Below are positions 51,855 to 61,966 of a stretch of DNA of 64,000 nt, one piece after another. The translations under genes were made by a program, and so were the position numbers. Positions within the stretch are counted from its first letter, which is position 1. Every line of letters starts with the position of its first letter. The stretch covers positions 2,108,001 to 2,172,000 of the forward strand of contig JAMXDE010000007.1 in NCBI GenBank assembly GCA_026770025.1, written 5' to 3'. The stretch is from Craspedostauros australis (taxonomy: Eukaryota; Bacillariophyta; Bacillariophyceae; Mastogloiales; Achnanthaceae). The notes below the pieces were generated by a model, which had not been told where the DNA came from, searched no databases, and saw nothing but the letters and a program-made list of their open reading frames with translations.

Positions 51855-52239
51855 GAACAAGGATCGGATACGTGGAACTGCGGAGGGTTGTTGACGCATC
51901 ACGCGATTGCATTCATCAATGCTGCTGTGTATCATAGATATACAGCATTCCACCTTGGTCCCGTTGTATGTAGAATAGACTCTAGGGAACAGAACTCGCT
52001 CTGCTTCACAACCATTTGCGCCATGCAGCGGAAACTGCTGAGATCAAAATTCCCCGGACGCTTTTGACGTCACAGAATAGAACAAGCAACGAAGAGGACA
52101 TGGGATTGTATTTGTACATGTTAAAGACCAAGGCAATCATCAGCAAAGAGGCCACTGATGACATGGTCGAGAACAAAACAAAGCAATGACAACAAAATGC
52201 GCGTGTCGACATTCTGTTCTGGTCAACATCAAATTCTCC
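51855..52239. other. Intergenic
   Basis: No gene seen. Confidence 0.5.
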
Positions 52240-52244
52240 AAAAA
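52240..52244 (-). terminator. RNA polymerase III terminator (T5)
   Basis: Five T on the minus strand just past the second tRNA-Lys, followed by the same GGAGAATTTGATG flank as the first. Confidence 0.8.
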
Positions 52245-52246
52245 GG

Positions 52247-52319
52247 CACCCAATGAGGGGATCGAACCCTCGACCACACGATTAAGAGTCGTGCGCTCTA
52301 CCGACTGAGCTAATTAGGC
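52247..52319 (-). tRNA. tRNA-Lys (CUU anticodon), second copy
   Basis: Reverse-complement copy, identical over all 73 nt to the gene at 50867-50939, with the same anticodon CTT and A and B boxes. Confidence 0.95.
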
Positions 52320-52794
52320 TTACTAGCTTTTGTTGCTGCATGCCACCAACGAGCCAAACATGACAATGTTTGTTTTGACAGTTTCCATTCGATTTCTCTT
52401 CCTCATCAGCCATGATTGTTCCTCCTCCACCTCGCAAATGGCATCGCCAGAGACAATGAACGACAACACGTTCAGCATTCCTTCAGCGCATACTCGTACT
52501 CTTCATTTGTTCGCATTAACAATTCTCCGCTCAATCCTAAACACTCTCCACCAACCAACAACTTCGAAGTCGGCAAGGACACCGTTGCGTAGATTCTCCA
52601 AAGTCCTAAAGTACTGTGTTAATGATCGTGCGCTGGGCTGCTGCTGCTACATGCGCAATACCATGCTGCTGTCATCGAGCTTCATCAAAAGTCCTCAAAT
52701 GAAATCCACACAAGACCAACCAAGGAATAGACAACACGATTTGTCTGTCTGTCTCTCTGTCTGATTTGATCCTAAAAATATAGAATTTTCGCCC
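52320..52794. other. Intergenic, 3' flank of the metallophosphoesterase gene
   Basis: A plus-strand open frame at 52330-52764 has no recognisable motif and is not called. A TCTG microsatellite lies near 52740-52760. Confidence 0.4.
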
Positions 52795-54531
52795 TTATCG
52801 CTGGGCCGGCGATGTCAATCCAGAGACTCCGGTGTTCTTGGCGGTTCCCTTGGTCGTGATGTACGGTCCCCAGCTGCTGACGACGTCGACATCCTCTTCC
52901 TTCTTGAGCAGATCGGCGGCGAAGGCCTTGGCGGACTTCTCACGTCGCACCTCCTTCATGCGGATCATCTTGTTGCGCACGATCTTGCGCCAGAAGCTGC
53001 CATCCTCGTTTGGCTGCACGACGGTGACGGCGCCGCTCTCATCATCGATGAGGACGACGGCCTGCTCCGTGGGCTCGGCCTCGACGCAGTCGCCACCCTC
53101 CATGCCGACCTCGTCGGAAATGTCGCACTCGGCCTCGTTGACGGACTCGATGACGGCAATGCGCTTGCCGACGAGCTCATCCGCGCCGACGACGAGTCCG
53201 AGCGGTGCCAACGTGGATCGGTCGTACTCGATGAGCATGCCGTTGAGCATACCGAGGACGCGTCCGCACGACATGTACCACCACTTGACGGTGTCCTTGG
53301 TGATCTCCTCGTCGAGCACGAAGGATTCCTCGTACTGGATGAGGCCCTCGTCGGGTGCGTGGAGTTCGTCACCGGCGCTGGGGGCGTAGACCTTGAAGAA
53401 TTCCTCGCCGGCGCGCGCGATGTCCTCGTGGGCGTAGACGCCGGACTCGTGGTTGGAGTCGCTGTAGGTGATGGTGGCGTCGACGCGGATCTCTCCGTTC
53501 TTCTGGTGATCGACGGTGCAGATCTCGAAGCCGTCCTTGTTGCCGCGGATGAGGCGCGATTGCTGGCGGCCGTCGCGCGATGTTCCGCCGCGCATGACGG
53601 AGGTCTGGACGAAGGTGCAGGCTCCGCGGTTGGGGTAGGGTCCCTCCTTGGGGTCGATGGTGGGGAAGGTGATGGAGTCCTGGTAGTCCTGTCCGAGATG
53701 GAAGTGTCCTGAGAACCATGCCTTGATGCATCGGTTCTCGCGCACGATCTCGATGAACTTGCGGCACTTGATGTCGTCGGAGTGGTTGAGCCAGCAGCAT
53801 CCGTTGACGACGTGGTTCTCCTGCAGGACGCGCAGTCCGGATCCGTTTGGCGGCGCGTGCGTGAAGACGAAGATCTTCCATCCTTCCTCGGCCGGGTGGG
53901 CCTTGACGGTCTCCTCGAACCAGGCCATCTGCTCGTCGTCGATGGTGACCTCGTGGGAGGTGTATCTGGCCGAGCGGAAGACGGTGGAGGACATGCCGAC
54001 GAGGATGGTCTTTTCGGCGACGTGGCGGATGAAGTTTGGCGTTGGCTTGTTGTGCACGCGCAGGAACATCTCCAGGTTTGCCTCATCGGTGGAGAACTCG
54101 TCGATGCCCTCGAGATCGTGGTTGCCGCCGACGACCTCGTAAGGCACGCCGAAGCTGCCCAGGAACTCGGCGGCCAGCTCGTGGCATTCCGTGGTTCCGG
54201 CGAAGAGCTCCGTGGTCTCCTCGGGGCGCACGGACTTGGATTCTCCGAGGTCGCCGAGCGAGACGAGGGCCACGTTGCCGTGCTTGCCCTTGGCCTCATC
54301 GAGGATTGGCACCCACTGGGATTGGCCGGTCTCGTAGTCCTCCATCTTGCGCGGGTCCATGTGCAGGTCACCGACGCATCCCACGAGGAACTCGTCGGCC
54401 GACATGAAGAGGGGTCCGTTGCTGGTGCTGGTGCGAACGGAGGAAGGGGCGTTGAGCTGGAATGCCACGGCGGAGCCGGACATCAGGGCGCTCATCAAGG
54501 CCGCGGTGGTTGCTGTGGCAGTGAACTTCAT
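52795..54531 (-). CDS. Plastid-targeted calcineurin-like metallophosphoesterase
   Basis: 578 aa from ATG 54531. An upstream in-frame ATG exists at 54705, but the start at 54531 gives a proper signal peptide (MKFTATATTAALMSALMSGS) with cleavage before Phe in AVA|FQL and a Ser/Thr/Arg transit stretch, the diatom plastid signal. The catalytic domain has all metal-binding motifs: GDLH (54-57), GDLGES (93-98), GNHD (136-139), THAPP (224-228) and GHFH (275-278). These bind a two-metal centre and hydrolyse phosphoesters; the substrate is not predictable. After the phosphatase fold (about 50-370) comes an extension of about 200 residues, acidic, ending in a Lys/Arg-rich helix (KMIRMKEVRREKSAKAF). Single exon. 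Confidence 0.9.
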   Translation of the reverse strand: MKFTATATTAALMSALMSGSAVAFQLNAPSSVRTSTSNGPLFMSADEFLVGCVGDLHMDPRKMEDYETGQSQWVPILDEAKGKHGNVALVSLGDLGESKSVRPEETTELFAGTTECHELAAEFLGSFGVPYEVVGGNHDLEGIDEFSTDEANLEMFLRVHNKPTPNFIRHVAEKTILVGMSSTVFRSARYTSHEVTIDDEQMAWFEETVKAHPAEEGWKIFVFTHAPPNGSGLRVLQENHVVNGCCWLNHSDDIKCRKFIEIVRENRCIKAWFSGHFHLGQDYQDSITFPTIDPKEGPYPNRGACTFVQTSVMRGGTSRDGRQQSRLIRGNKDGFEICTVDHQKNGEIRVDATITYSDSNHESGVYAHEDIARAGEEFFKVYAPSAGDELHAPDEGLIQYEESFVLDEEITKDTVKWWYMSCGRVLGMLNGMLIEYDRSTLAPLGLVVGADELVGKRIAVIESVNEAECDISDEVGMEGGDCVEAEPTEQAVVLIDDESGAVTVVQPNEDGSFWRKIVRNKMIRMKEVRREKSAKAFAADLLKKEEDVDVVSSWGPYITTKGTAKNTGVSGLTSPAQR

Positions 54532-55691
54532 CGTTAACAGTATAGTGTAGTATAGCGTAGTAGAACGGGACGGGACGGAGTGCTTCGACAAGGACGCAAA
54601 CAAGCAGGAAGGGTTGAGAATCTGGGGGATGGTGCAGATTCTTCCGGTGGAAATTTGTGTCGTTTGCAATTGGCTTTGTTCGTTGTTCGTCCCAACCAGT
54701 TGCATTGCGTTGCGTTGCGTCGCGTCGGGATGAGGGAGGTGTCAAACCATTTGACGCGCACAATTGACGACGACGAGCACCGCAGAATTCTGCAACGTAC
54801 TCCACAACAGGATACGATGTTGACGAAAGATCGTGCCCCATGTGCGAAAACGAAGGCTTTTTTGGGACATCGTAGTCGTGTGCTGACGATTGCCTCATTC
54901 GTTGCGTACGTTCGCGAAGATCCCCACAACGCAGCGATCTGATTGGGCCAGGGCGTGTCTGTCACGAAATCGTCAGCTGCCACATGCGTGGGACTGTTTT
55001 GTCAAACCGCACTTTCGCGAATGCGTTCGTTCTAGTCGTGGATTTTAACCATGACTGCGAGGCAGATCTGGTCAAGGTGGTCCGTTTCTATCATTTTGCT
55101 GAAATCATTGAGTATCCGAACATGCGTCTGTTACAAGCACGTGCATGTCGCAGCTGGCGCATTTGTGATAAAATGACTTTTTCTGCAGTCGCCACACAGG
55201 AAGAAAGACACGCAGAACGACACCAAACGCGCAAAGTGCGCGAAAACAAGACCAAACATCATGAGAAGGGCTGTGATAGGACATGACCATGGCCCAAAAG
55301 GCCGTGTTGTATCACAGCGAAGTCCAAGGATCGTTGGCGCCAACCTTGTTCCATGAGAAACATGGATGATTGACACTCTTTGTTGCATGGGTAGAGAGAG
55401 TAGAGAGAGCAGGAGAGTGGATGGAGGTTCCAACCATTGTTCATGCATACAGACAGACATACAATTATACAACAATACGCGCAGAGCAACAGAAGCAAGA
55501 CAACACGTAAAGTGGAGAATCGATAGAAGGAAGGGCAGAAACAAGAAGAGAAACAAGAAAAGCAGGAGAGGCGAAGGCAGGATCTCGCCCTGACAAGGCG
55601 AATGCGAGTCGACGTTGGCGCCTGCTGAAGGTCATTGTCGCGGTCCACTCAATTGCATTGCATTGCATTGCATTGAATTGCATCAGACAAG
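54532..55691. other. Intergenic between divergent genes
   Basis: Shared upstream region of the metallophosphoesterase (leftward) and the coiled-coil protein gene (rightward). No supported gene. Direct repeats of GCGTT/GCGTC lie near 54705-54725. Confidence 0.45.
55652..55680 (+). repeat. (ATTGC)n repeat just upstream of the coiled-coil gene start
   Basis: About six ATTGC units, the last imperfect, end 12 bp before the ATG at 55692, so they lie in the 5' leader. Confidence 0.9.
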
Positions 55692-58600
55692 ATGAACACA
55701 TCCCGACCAACGACGCGCAAGAAGAAGAAGAAGAAGACGACGCGCAAACGCAGAGACGAAGACAGCGACAGCGACAATGAGGACGACTTGCGACGGCACG
55801 ATGACTTCGACGAGGACGAGCACAGCGACCGGCTGCTGCCGCTGTCGTCGCAACGCTCGGCCAAGAGCAGGGCGTCCTCCACGGCATCGTCGACGCGCAC
55901 GCCCAACGGCACGGTCATTCGCAAGAAGAAAAAGAAGAAGAAGAAGAAGAAAAAGAAGAAGCGCGGCAAGCTGACGCCCGAAGCGCTGACGGCCGTGCCT
56001 GCCAATCCCAAGCTTTATGACGTCGACGAAGAGGAGGAGTCGTATCCCTGGGAGTTGGATGACAACGGCAATGCCGACAATGCAGACAACAATGCCAATG
56101 CCAACGACAATGACAACAACAAGCTGACCTACGATGACACGGACGAGGAGGACAATCCCTTCCGATCCAAATCGCCCGACGATGACACCACGGACGACGA
56201 TTCCCTCGATCCAGAGCACCAGAGACCCAACCCGCGGCAACGACAGAAGCAGCGCAGCCAGCCGGTCCAAGCGCAGCAGCGACCGCAACGCACGAGGGGC
56301 GTGCCGCCTCCGCCGCCCATGTCCTCGCCGCAAGCAACGCCCACCGATGATGGACTGCGCGACCCGCATGCCGATGGGCCCGTCCGCAAACGTCCCGCGC
56401 GCAAAAAGAAGAAGAAGAAGAAATCGACCTCCGTCACGCTAGAGGATATGTTCATGAACACGCCCGACGATGCGGACGACGCCGATCGCATGGACCATGC
56501 ACCCGCTGCGATGACCCAGCGCGCAAGACAGATATCCATCCGCCAGGAGGATTATCCGCACAATCGCAAGGTCAACCCCATCACGGCGGCCTTCAAGGCG
56601 CCCTTCCAAAAGAGCCTCTCAAGGCAGCTGCAGGAGCAGAAGCAATCGCATTTCGCGGAGATCGACAAGGAGAAGATGTTCAAGCACAAGGAATCGCCCG
56701 TGGCGGGGCGCAAGACGGCGCGCAAGGCGGCGCAGCTGGTGGACTCGCCGGATCAGCCCATCGGACGCGGTCTGCCGCATTCCGCCCTCGACCAGTTCAG
56801 AAGCCTCAACGCCAGATCCAGCGACGAGGAGGGCGGGCCCATCGCGGCAAAGTCCAAGCACAACCCCATGATGACGACGGGACACTCGCAGCGTCTCAGC
56901 ACCATCGAGATTATCGCCAGCATGGAACGATCCAGCGGCAACGTCGCCACCGACAACCAGGCGCTAGAATCGCCAAGACGCACGTCCAGCAGGGTTGGCA
57001 AATTCGGATTCGCGGCACCCAAACTAGCGGGCGTCACCAAGACGGGCAAGGCGCTCACGCATCTATTCACGCGCACGCTCGGGGGGAATCAACCATCGTC
57101 CCGCAATATCGTGCCGGACGATGACGACGACGACGAGATGATTGACTTTGAAGCGGAGGTCGCCAAGGCCGAGGCACGGTTGGCCGCCAAATCGCCCAAA
57201 CCGGCACCGCCGCCGACAGTTCGAATGCGTCCGCGGCCTGGCTCCAAAAGTGAAGACGCAGCACCGCGACGCAAGAAGACGTCCTCCATCATGATCAAAT
57301 TGCCAATTATGCAGCAGGAGCGCGATCAGCTCAAGAAGGAAAACACCTCCTTGCGCAAGCGATTGGATTGGGCCCTGCAGGAGGTCGAGGCCATCACGCA
57401 GAAGACGACGGAGCTCGCGCAGTCACAGTCGCAGCTAGAGAAGATCCAGGCCGATCTCAAGCGCGCCGAGGATGCCGAGCAGAATCTGCAATCCAGGGTC
57501 GACGAGCTAGAGGAGTCCGTCATGGAGAAGGACATGCACATCTACTCCCTGGAGGAATCGCTCGATCAAGCCGGTTTGATGGGCACGCGCGGCACGTCGG
57601 CGCAACATATCATGCAGGCCCAGCGGCAGTCGCACGAGCTCGAGCTCATCGACGAGATGACCAGCGATCTCAAGAACGCGCAGGATGAGTTCGATGGCTT
57701 GTTCGTCAACGACGAAGACGACGAGGATCTGCACGAGCTGAGCCAGGACCTCAACGACACCATGGAACGGCGGTCCAGCCACCACTCGCTGCGCGATGAA
57801 GAAGGTTTGGGCGACCACTCGGGACATTCCTTCTTCGGCGGCGAAAGTCAGGAGAAGGAATGGCTCCAGGACACGGCTGCGCAATCTCTCATGGGCAAGA
57901 AGTCCGCCGGCAACCGATTCCGAAATGGCGGCGCGCTGTCTGCCAGCCGCCACAGACGCAGCAGTTCGTCCAACGACCCTCTCGGTCAGTCCTCACATCA
58001 TGCAGGCCGCGCCAACCCGCACCTCGCGGTCGAACACCACAAACGCAAGGTCTTCCAGCAGCTGCGCAAAACGCGCGTGGCCGAATCGGAAGATGCCAAG
58101 CAAAAAGATGACACCATCAAGCAGCTGCAGGATAAGATCAAGGATATGGAACGCACGCACGGGCGTCCCATGCAGGAGCTCGTGGAGGAAAACAAAGTGC
58201 TGCGACAAGAAATTGCAGATCTCAAAACGACGGGCACGGTGCGCATTCGACGACAGCAGCAACAGCAGCCGCCAGGTTCCGAATCCAACAGGACGCGACG
58301 CAAGAAGAAGAAAAAGAAAAAGAAGAAAACGAAACAATCCAAGAAGCCCAAGCACAGTGAATTCGACGACGATGATGATGATGACGACGACTATCGCTTC
58401 CGCTTCAATTTGGATGATACCGACAGCGAGGAGGAGAACGAGGAGAGTTCTTACGAATACGAAACGGAGTCCGAGATCAGCGAATCCTTCGCTGTCGACG
58501 ACGGCGAGGATTTCCATGCCTCGGATCCTGCTGCTGCCAATGGCGAAGAGTACGAAATTGGCGCGGGCGGTATCGAGCAGGCGCAGGCCATGCTCAAGAG

Positions 58601-60065
58601 CTTCCGCATCAAGGACTGGAAGAAGTCAGCCAAATCTGTCGACGGCGCCTTGGCCATTAGCGAAGATGAGCCGCTGGATGTGGACTACGAAGAAAAGGAC
58701 GACGAGAACGACGAGATCGATGAAGCCGCAGTCGAGGCGCTGCACAAGCAGTTGAAGGAGTACGGCATGAGCCCCACGCTGGAAGTCTCACCAGACTTTG
58801 CCGATGCCATCAGCATCATGTCCTTCACGGATGAGTCCTACCTGCACGATTTGCGCAATCAGATCCACAACAACGAGGCGACGCATCGGGAGCTCAAGTT
58901 GGAAGAGGCCATCGAGATGTTCCAACGCGTGTGCATCGAGAAGAATATCCCCGAGAGCGAAGAGCTGTTGCTGATGATCTACGAACAGCTTCTGAAGGAG
59001 TCGGAAGAGGACCGCAAGCAGAGTCTCCTGAAGATGGCAGATCAGCTGACCAAGGCGGAGAGCATGGCAGAGATCAAGCGCAAGCAGGAGAGCGGCGACA
59101 CGGACAGCAGCAACGTGGACATGATCAAGGTGCTGGCGATGCTGCGGGACGACGACGAAATCCTCGAGACCTTGGACGTGGACGCGTTGGAGGCGCAGGC
59201 CAACAAGGCCAACAGGGAGGGTGACGGAGTTGCAGTGGAGCTCGTGCGGGCAACAGAACGTCTCCAACGGAACGAGGTTGAGCTCACCGAACTGCGGCGC
59301 CAGCTGAACCTGATGGAGAACGACGCGGACGCCGTGGACCACCTGCGAACCGAGTTACAGACGCACCTTGACGGCCAGGCTGTAACCGTGGATAACTTGA
59401 AGGAGGAGCTCGCCGTCACGCTGGAGAAGCTGAACAAGAAGGATGAAACCATCGCCTACATGCAGCAGCAGATCGAGAAGCTCACCGAAGAGGGTGGCGG
59501 AGCCGATGCTAAACGCGTGCGACGCTTGGAACGCGACATTGAGAAGCTCAAGAAGGCCAACGAGGAGCTCGAGAAGGATCTGTCGGTAGCACGGCTGGAA
59601 GTGGAGGAGCTGCGGGCCGGCACGCAGGAGCGATCGTACTTCGGACGCAAGGCGTTTGGCGGCAAGCCGAACACGACCGCGCATTCCATCAATTCCAACA
59701 CGACGCCCACCACCATGGCGGCCACGCTGACCCCCATCAGCAGCCGCGAGAAGCTGGCGGCGATGGCCTTCGAGCCTGTGGATCAAGCATCCGCCGTGGA
59801 GGCTGCCGAGAAGGCCGCGGCCGCCGCCGGTGCGCTCAGCGCTCCCGGTGGAAAGGGCAACGGGTGGTGGAACAACATGAAGACGCCCAAGCCCGGCGTC
59901 AGCGGCAACGTCCCACCCAAACGCAGGATCGGGCGTTTCGGATTCGGCGGTCCCAAGTCGATGCTGCCGCCAACCCTCAGCGATTCGATGGAGGACGAAA
60001 GCCGCCACAGCAACAATCAGCAGAAAGGGAAGCTTCCGACGCTCGATATGTCGCGGCATACATGA
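55692..60065 (+). CDS. Large Lys-rich coiled-coil protein (1457 aa)
   Basis: An intact single-exon frame of 1457 codons from ATG 55692 to TGA. The N-terminal 300 residues alternate poly-Lys tracts (RKKKKKKTTRK, RKKKKKKKKKKKKKRGK), acidic stretches (DEDSDSDNEDDL) and polar low complexity. Heptad-like coiled coils follow at about 540-640 (ERDQLKKENTSLRKRLDWAL), 790-860 and 1090-1330 (LRRQLNLMENDADAVDHLRTEL). A further Lys tract and an Asp run (FDDDDDDDDDYRF) lie near 880-905. The C-terminus is Gly/Pro/Ser-rich. GKFGFAAPKLAGVTK (about residue 435) and RIGRFGFGGPKSMLPP near the C-terminus look like two copies of one motif. No motor, kinase or membrane domain is seen. Possible roles are cytoskeletal, centrosomal or nuclear scaffold; this is inference. 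Confidence 0.88.
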   Translation: MNTSRPTTRKKKKKKTTRKRRDEDSDSDNEDDLRRHDDFDEDEHSDRLLPLSSQRSAKSRASSTASSTRTPNGTVIRKKKKKKKKKKKKKRGKLTPEALTAVPANPKLYDVDEEEESYPWELDDNGNADNADNNANANDNDNNKLTYDDTDEEDNPFRSKSPDDDTTDDDSLDPEHQRPNPRQRQKQRSQPVQAQQRPQRTRGVPPPPPMSSPQATPTDDGLRDPHADGPVRKRPARKKKKKKKSTSVTLEDMFMNTPDDADDADRMDHAPAAMTQRARQISIRQEDYPHNRKVNPITAAFKAPFQKSLSRQLQEQKQSHFAEIDKEKMFKHKESPVAGRKTARKAAQLVDSPDQPIGRGLPHSALDQFRSLNARSSDEEGGPIAAKSKHNPMMTTGHSQRLSTIEIIASMERSSGNVATDNQALESPRRTSSRVGKFGFAAPKLAGVTKTGKALTHLFTRTLGGNQPSSRNIVPDDDDDDEMIDFEAEVAKAEARLAAKSPKPAPPPTVRMRPRPGSKSEDAAPRRKKTSSIMIKLPIMQQERDQLKKENTSLRKRLDWALQEVEAITQKTTELAQSQSQLEKIQADLKRAEDAEQNLQSRVDELEESVMEKDMHIYSLEESLDQAGLMGTRGTSAQHIMQAQRQSHELELIDEMTSDLKNAQDEFDGLFVNDEDDEDLHELSQDLNDTMERRSSHHSLRDEEGLGDHSGHSFFGGESQEKEWLQDTAAQSLMGKKSAGNRFRNGGALSASRHRRSSSSNDPLGQSSHHAGRANPHLAVEHHKRKVFQQLRKTRVAESEDAKQKDDTIKQLQDKIKDMERTHGRPMQELVEENKVLRQEIADLKTTGTVRIRRQQQQQPPGSESNRTRRKKKKKKKKKTKQSKKPKHSEFDDDDDDDDDYRFRFNLDDTDSEEENEESSYEYETESEISESFAVDDGEDFHASDPAAANGEEYEIGAGGIEQAQAMLKSFRIKDWKKSAKSVDGALAISEDEPLDVDYEEKDDENDEIDEAAVEALHKQLKEYGMSPTLEVSPDFADAISIMSFTDESYLHDLRNQIHNNEATHRELKLEEAIEMFQRVCIEKNIPESEELLLMIYEQLLKESEEDRKQSLLKMADQLTKAESMAEIKRKQESGDTDSSNVDMIKVLAMLRDDDEILETLDVDALEAQANKANREGDGVAVELVRATERLQRNEVELTELRRQLNLMENDADAVDHLRTELQTHLDGQAVTVDNLKEELAVTLEKLNKKDETIAYMQQQIEKLTEEGGGADAKRVRRLERDIEKLKKANEELEKDLSVARLEVEELRAGTQERSYFGRKAFGGKPNTTAHSINSNTTPTTMAATLTPISSREKLAAMAFEPVDQASAVEAAEKAAAAAGALSAPGGKGNGWWNNMKTPKPGVSGNVPPKRRIGRFGFGGPKSMLPPTLSDSMEDESRHSNNQQKGKLPTLDMSRHT

Positions 60066-60895
60066 TCCTTCATAGATTCTCGGTGTCCAGGAGAGCCAGG
60101 GAAAGAGAGAGGCATAGACGCATTGCAAATGTATAGTGCCGGCATTCCGTTGTTACACCATACCACAGCATCCGAGCTACCATTCGATGGCTCCCTCTCT
60201 GGAGATAGACTTGCATTTCGATAGCAAAATACCCGACCGGCACACTTACCAGCGAGGGGGTTGCATCTTCGCACAAGACATGCGCCGACTCGTGCATTTG
60301 TCAGAGTGAGCTTGCGGGTGAGGATGAGATCCACGTTTGTGGTGATGGATGTACAGCAGGGGTGTCAAAATCAACTCCAGCGCCCTCTGGCCTTGTCGAA
60401 GTTCGTGCGTGCCGATGCTCGATTTTGCGCACGCTGCTTCCTGTTTCTTGGTTGGCAAACCGGCATGGTGTTTTGTGTTGTGGCGAATAGCTTGTTTCTA
60501 CTTTGATGATGTTCAGATTTATTGACCCCGTGCCCGGAACTTCTGTATAACGTGTACCGCATTCTGTTCATAATATTTTTGGGCGGCTACGACGCCGAGA
60601 CATGGTATGCAGTTTTGGAGTCACATTGTTGAATTTGGAATCGTGGTCGCCGCTCGCACACTACTATCACGGAAATGTTGATCGCTCTTGCGGCCATGAT
60701 TCGCCAGAGTTCACGCCACCATGAAATTCAGGCGGGTGCGATGGATGTCGCTGATGCCAATGCGTCCAATGCGCACCCATCATCTCCTCTCCTCTCTTCT
60801 CACAAAAACAGCAACAGCAATAACGACAACAGCAATAACAACAACGACACACGCATCAGACGAATACGTACATACTTTGGCGGCCGTACTCACTC
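60066..60895. other. Intergenic
   Basis: No supported gene. AACAACAGCAAT-type repeats lie near 60805-60850 in the probable leader of the next gene. Confidence 0.45.
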
Positions 60896-61966
60896 ATGAA
60901 TCCTCACAGTACAGCGACCACAATGGCGCCCACCCAAAGACAAAGCCCGCGACGAAACAAGGACTTCGCTCAACAGCTGCAAGAGCAACAACGTCGAATG
61001 CAGCGGCGCAGCACCCTGCGGCAGTCGCAGTTGATGCGTGCCCGGTCCTACAAACGCCTCGGCCTGGACCTCAGGCAATCATTCCGACGCCCCAACGCAA
61101 TGGCATGCTCATACAATCGACGCAGCTCAATGATCAATGATGGATACTCAAGGCTAGTGCAGCGATCCGCGAGAGCGGCGCAGTTGTTCTCCTCCATTGT
61201 CGTTCTTCTAATGGTCGCCATGGCGGGCCGAAACGTGCACACAGCAATCATGAAACGCAAGGTCGTGATCCCAGACTCAATGTTCATCCCCGGTGGAGGA
61301 GGTTCCGCCCTGTTCCACAGGTTCGGCCAGCTCAAGAGCATCCCCCGAGAGCGGCTGCTGAGCCAAACCAACGTGTGCAACTCGGCTGGTTGCATCGCCC
61401 TCGTCGCCGTCCTGCTCGATTGGAGCGAAGATCAGCTCCTCGATGTCGCCGAAACCTTCCAACAAAAGTACTCCGACGGAACGTATCACCGACAAGAGTT
61501 CACACCTCGCGTCATCGATACGCTCCTGCAGCACATTCCATCCGAACCGCAGCAAGCCCCAGAATGGTTGTCCAACATTCGCGTCCTCACAACGACATCG
61601 AACACATTGCAAGAGGCCGACAACGAGCCGCTCTCTCTGCTGCAGATTGCCTCATCGCTTTTGACGATGCGAACTGTCATCACCACGCCGTCCAACAAGG
61701 AAGAGCTGCGCGAGGTCATGGTGCAGTCCGCATGGATCCCAGTCGCCCTCGCGCCGTCCTTCCACCACAATGGCCACAACGATGGCTTCTTCTCCGCATT
61801 CGATCATCCCGAGTGCTCGCACCGCGTCGCGCCAAACAACAACCTGAGCATGCTCCTGCATGTTCTCAACACAGGCATGAGCAAGTCGAAGCAAAAGGAG
61901 TTCATTGCGATGGGAAAAGAATTCGGCATCGACGCATCAATCGTGACCACGTCCCGGGAGCAATGA
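60896..61966 (+). CDS. Patatin-like phospholipase family protein with a membrane segment
   Basis: 356 aa from ATG 60896. Residues 1-90 are basic and Gln/Arg-rich. A hydrophobic segment at about 97-110 (LFSSIVVLLMVAMAG) is a likely signal anchor. From 131 on, IPGGGGSALFHRFGQLKSIP resembles the glycine-rich oxyanion loop of patatins, NSAGCIALVAVLL (162-174) the nucleophile elbow with Ser163, and NDGFFS (295-300) the Asp of the Ser-Asp dyad (Asp296). Region 210-285 (RVLTTTSNTL, VQSAWIPVALAP) also fits the fold. The elbow is N-S-A-G rather than the usual G-x-S-x-G, seen in some diatom patatin relatives, so activity should not be assumed. Expected substrates: membrane or storage lipids. Single exon. 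Confidence 0.65.
   Translation: MNPHSTATTMAPTQRQSPRRNKDFAQQLQEQQRRMQRRSTLRQSQLMRARSYKRLGLDLRQSFRRPNAMACSYNRRSSMINDGYSRLVQRSARAAQLFSSIVVLLMVAMAGRNVHTAIMKRKVVIPDSMFIPGGGGSALFHRFGQLKSIPRERLLSQTNVCNSAGCIALVAVLLDWSEDQLLDVAETFQQKYSDGTYHRQEFTPRVIDTLLQHIPSEPQQAPEWLSNIRVLTTTSNTLQEADNEPLSLLQIASSLLTMRTVITTPSNKEELREVMVQSAWIPVALAPSFHHNGHNDGFFSAFDHPECSHRVAPNNNLSMLLHVLNTGMSKSKQKEFIAMGKEFGIDASIVTTSREQ

Noticed and set aside
54532-54705. Longer start of the metallophosphoesterase (ATG 54705)
   Set aside because: Would bury the plastid signal peptide 58 residues inside the protein.
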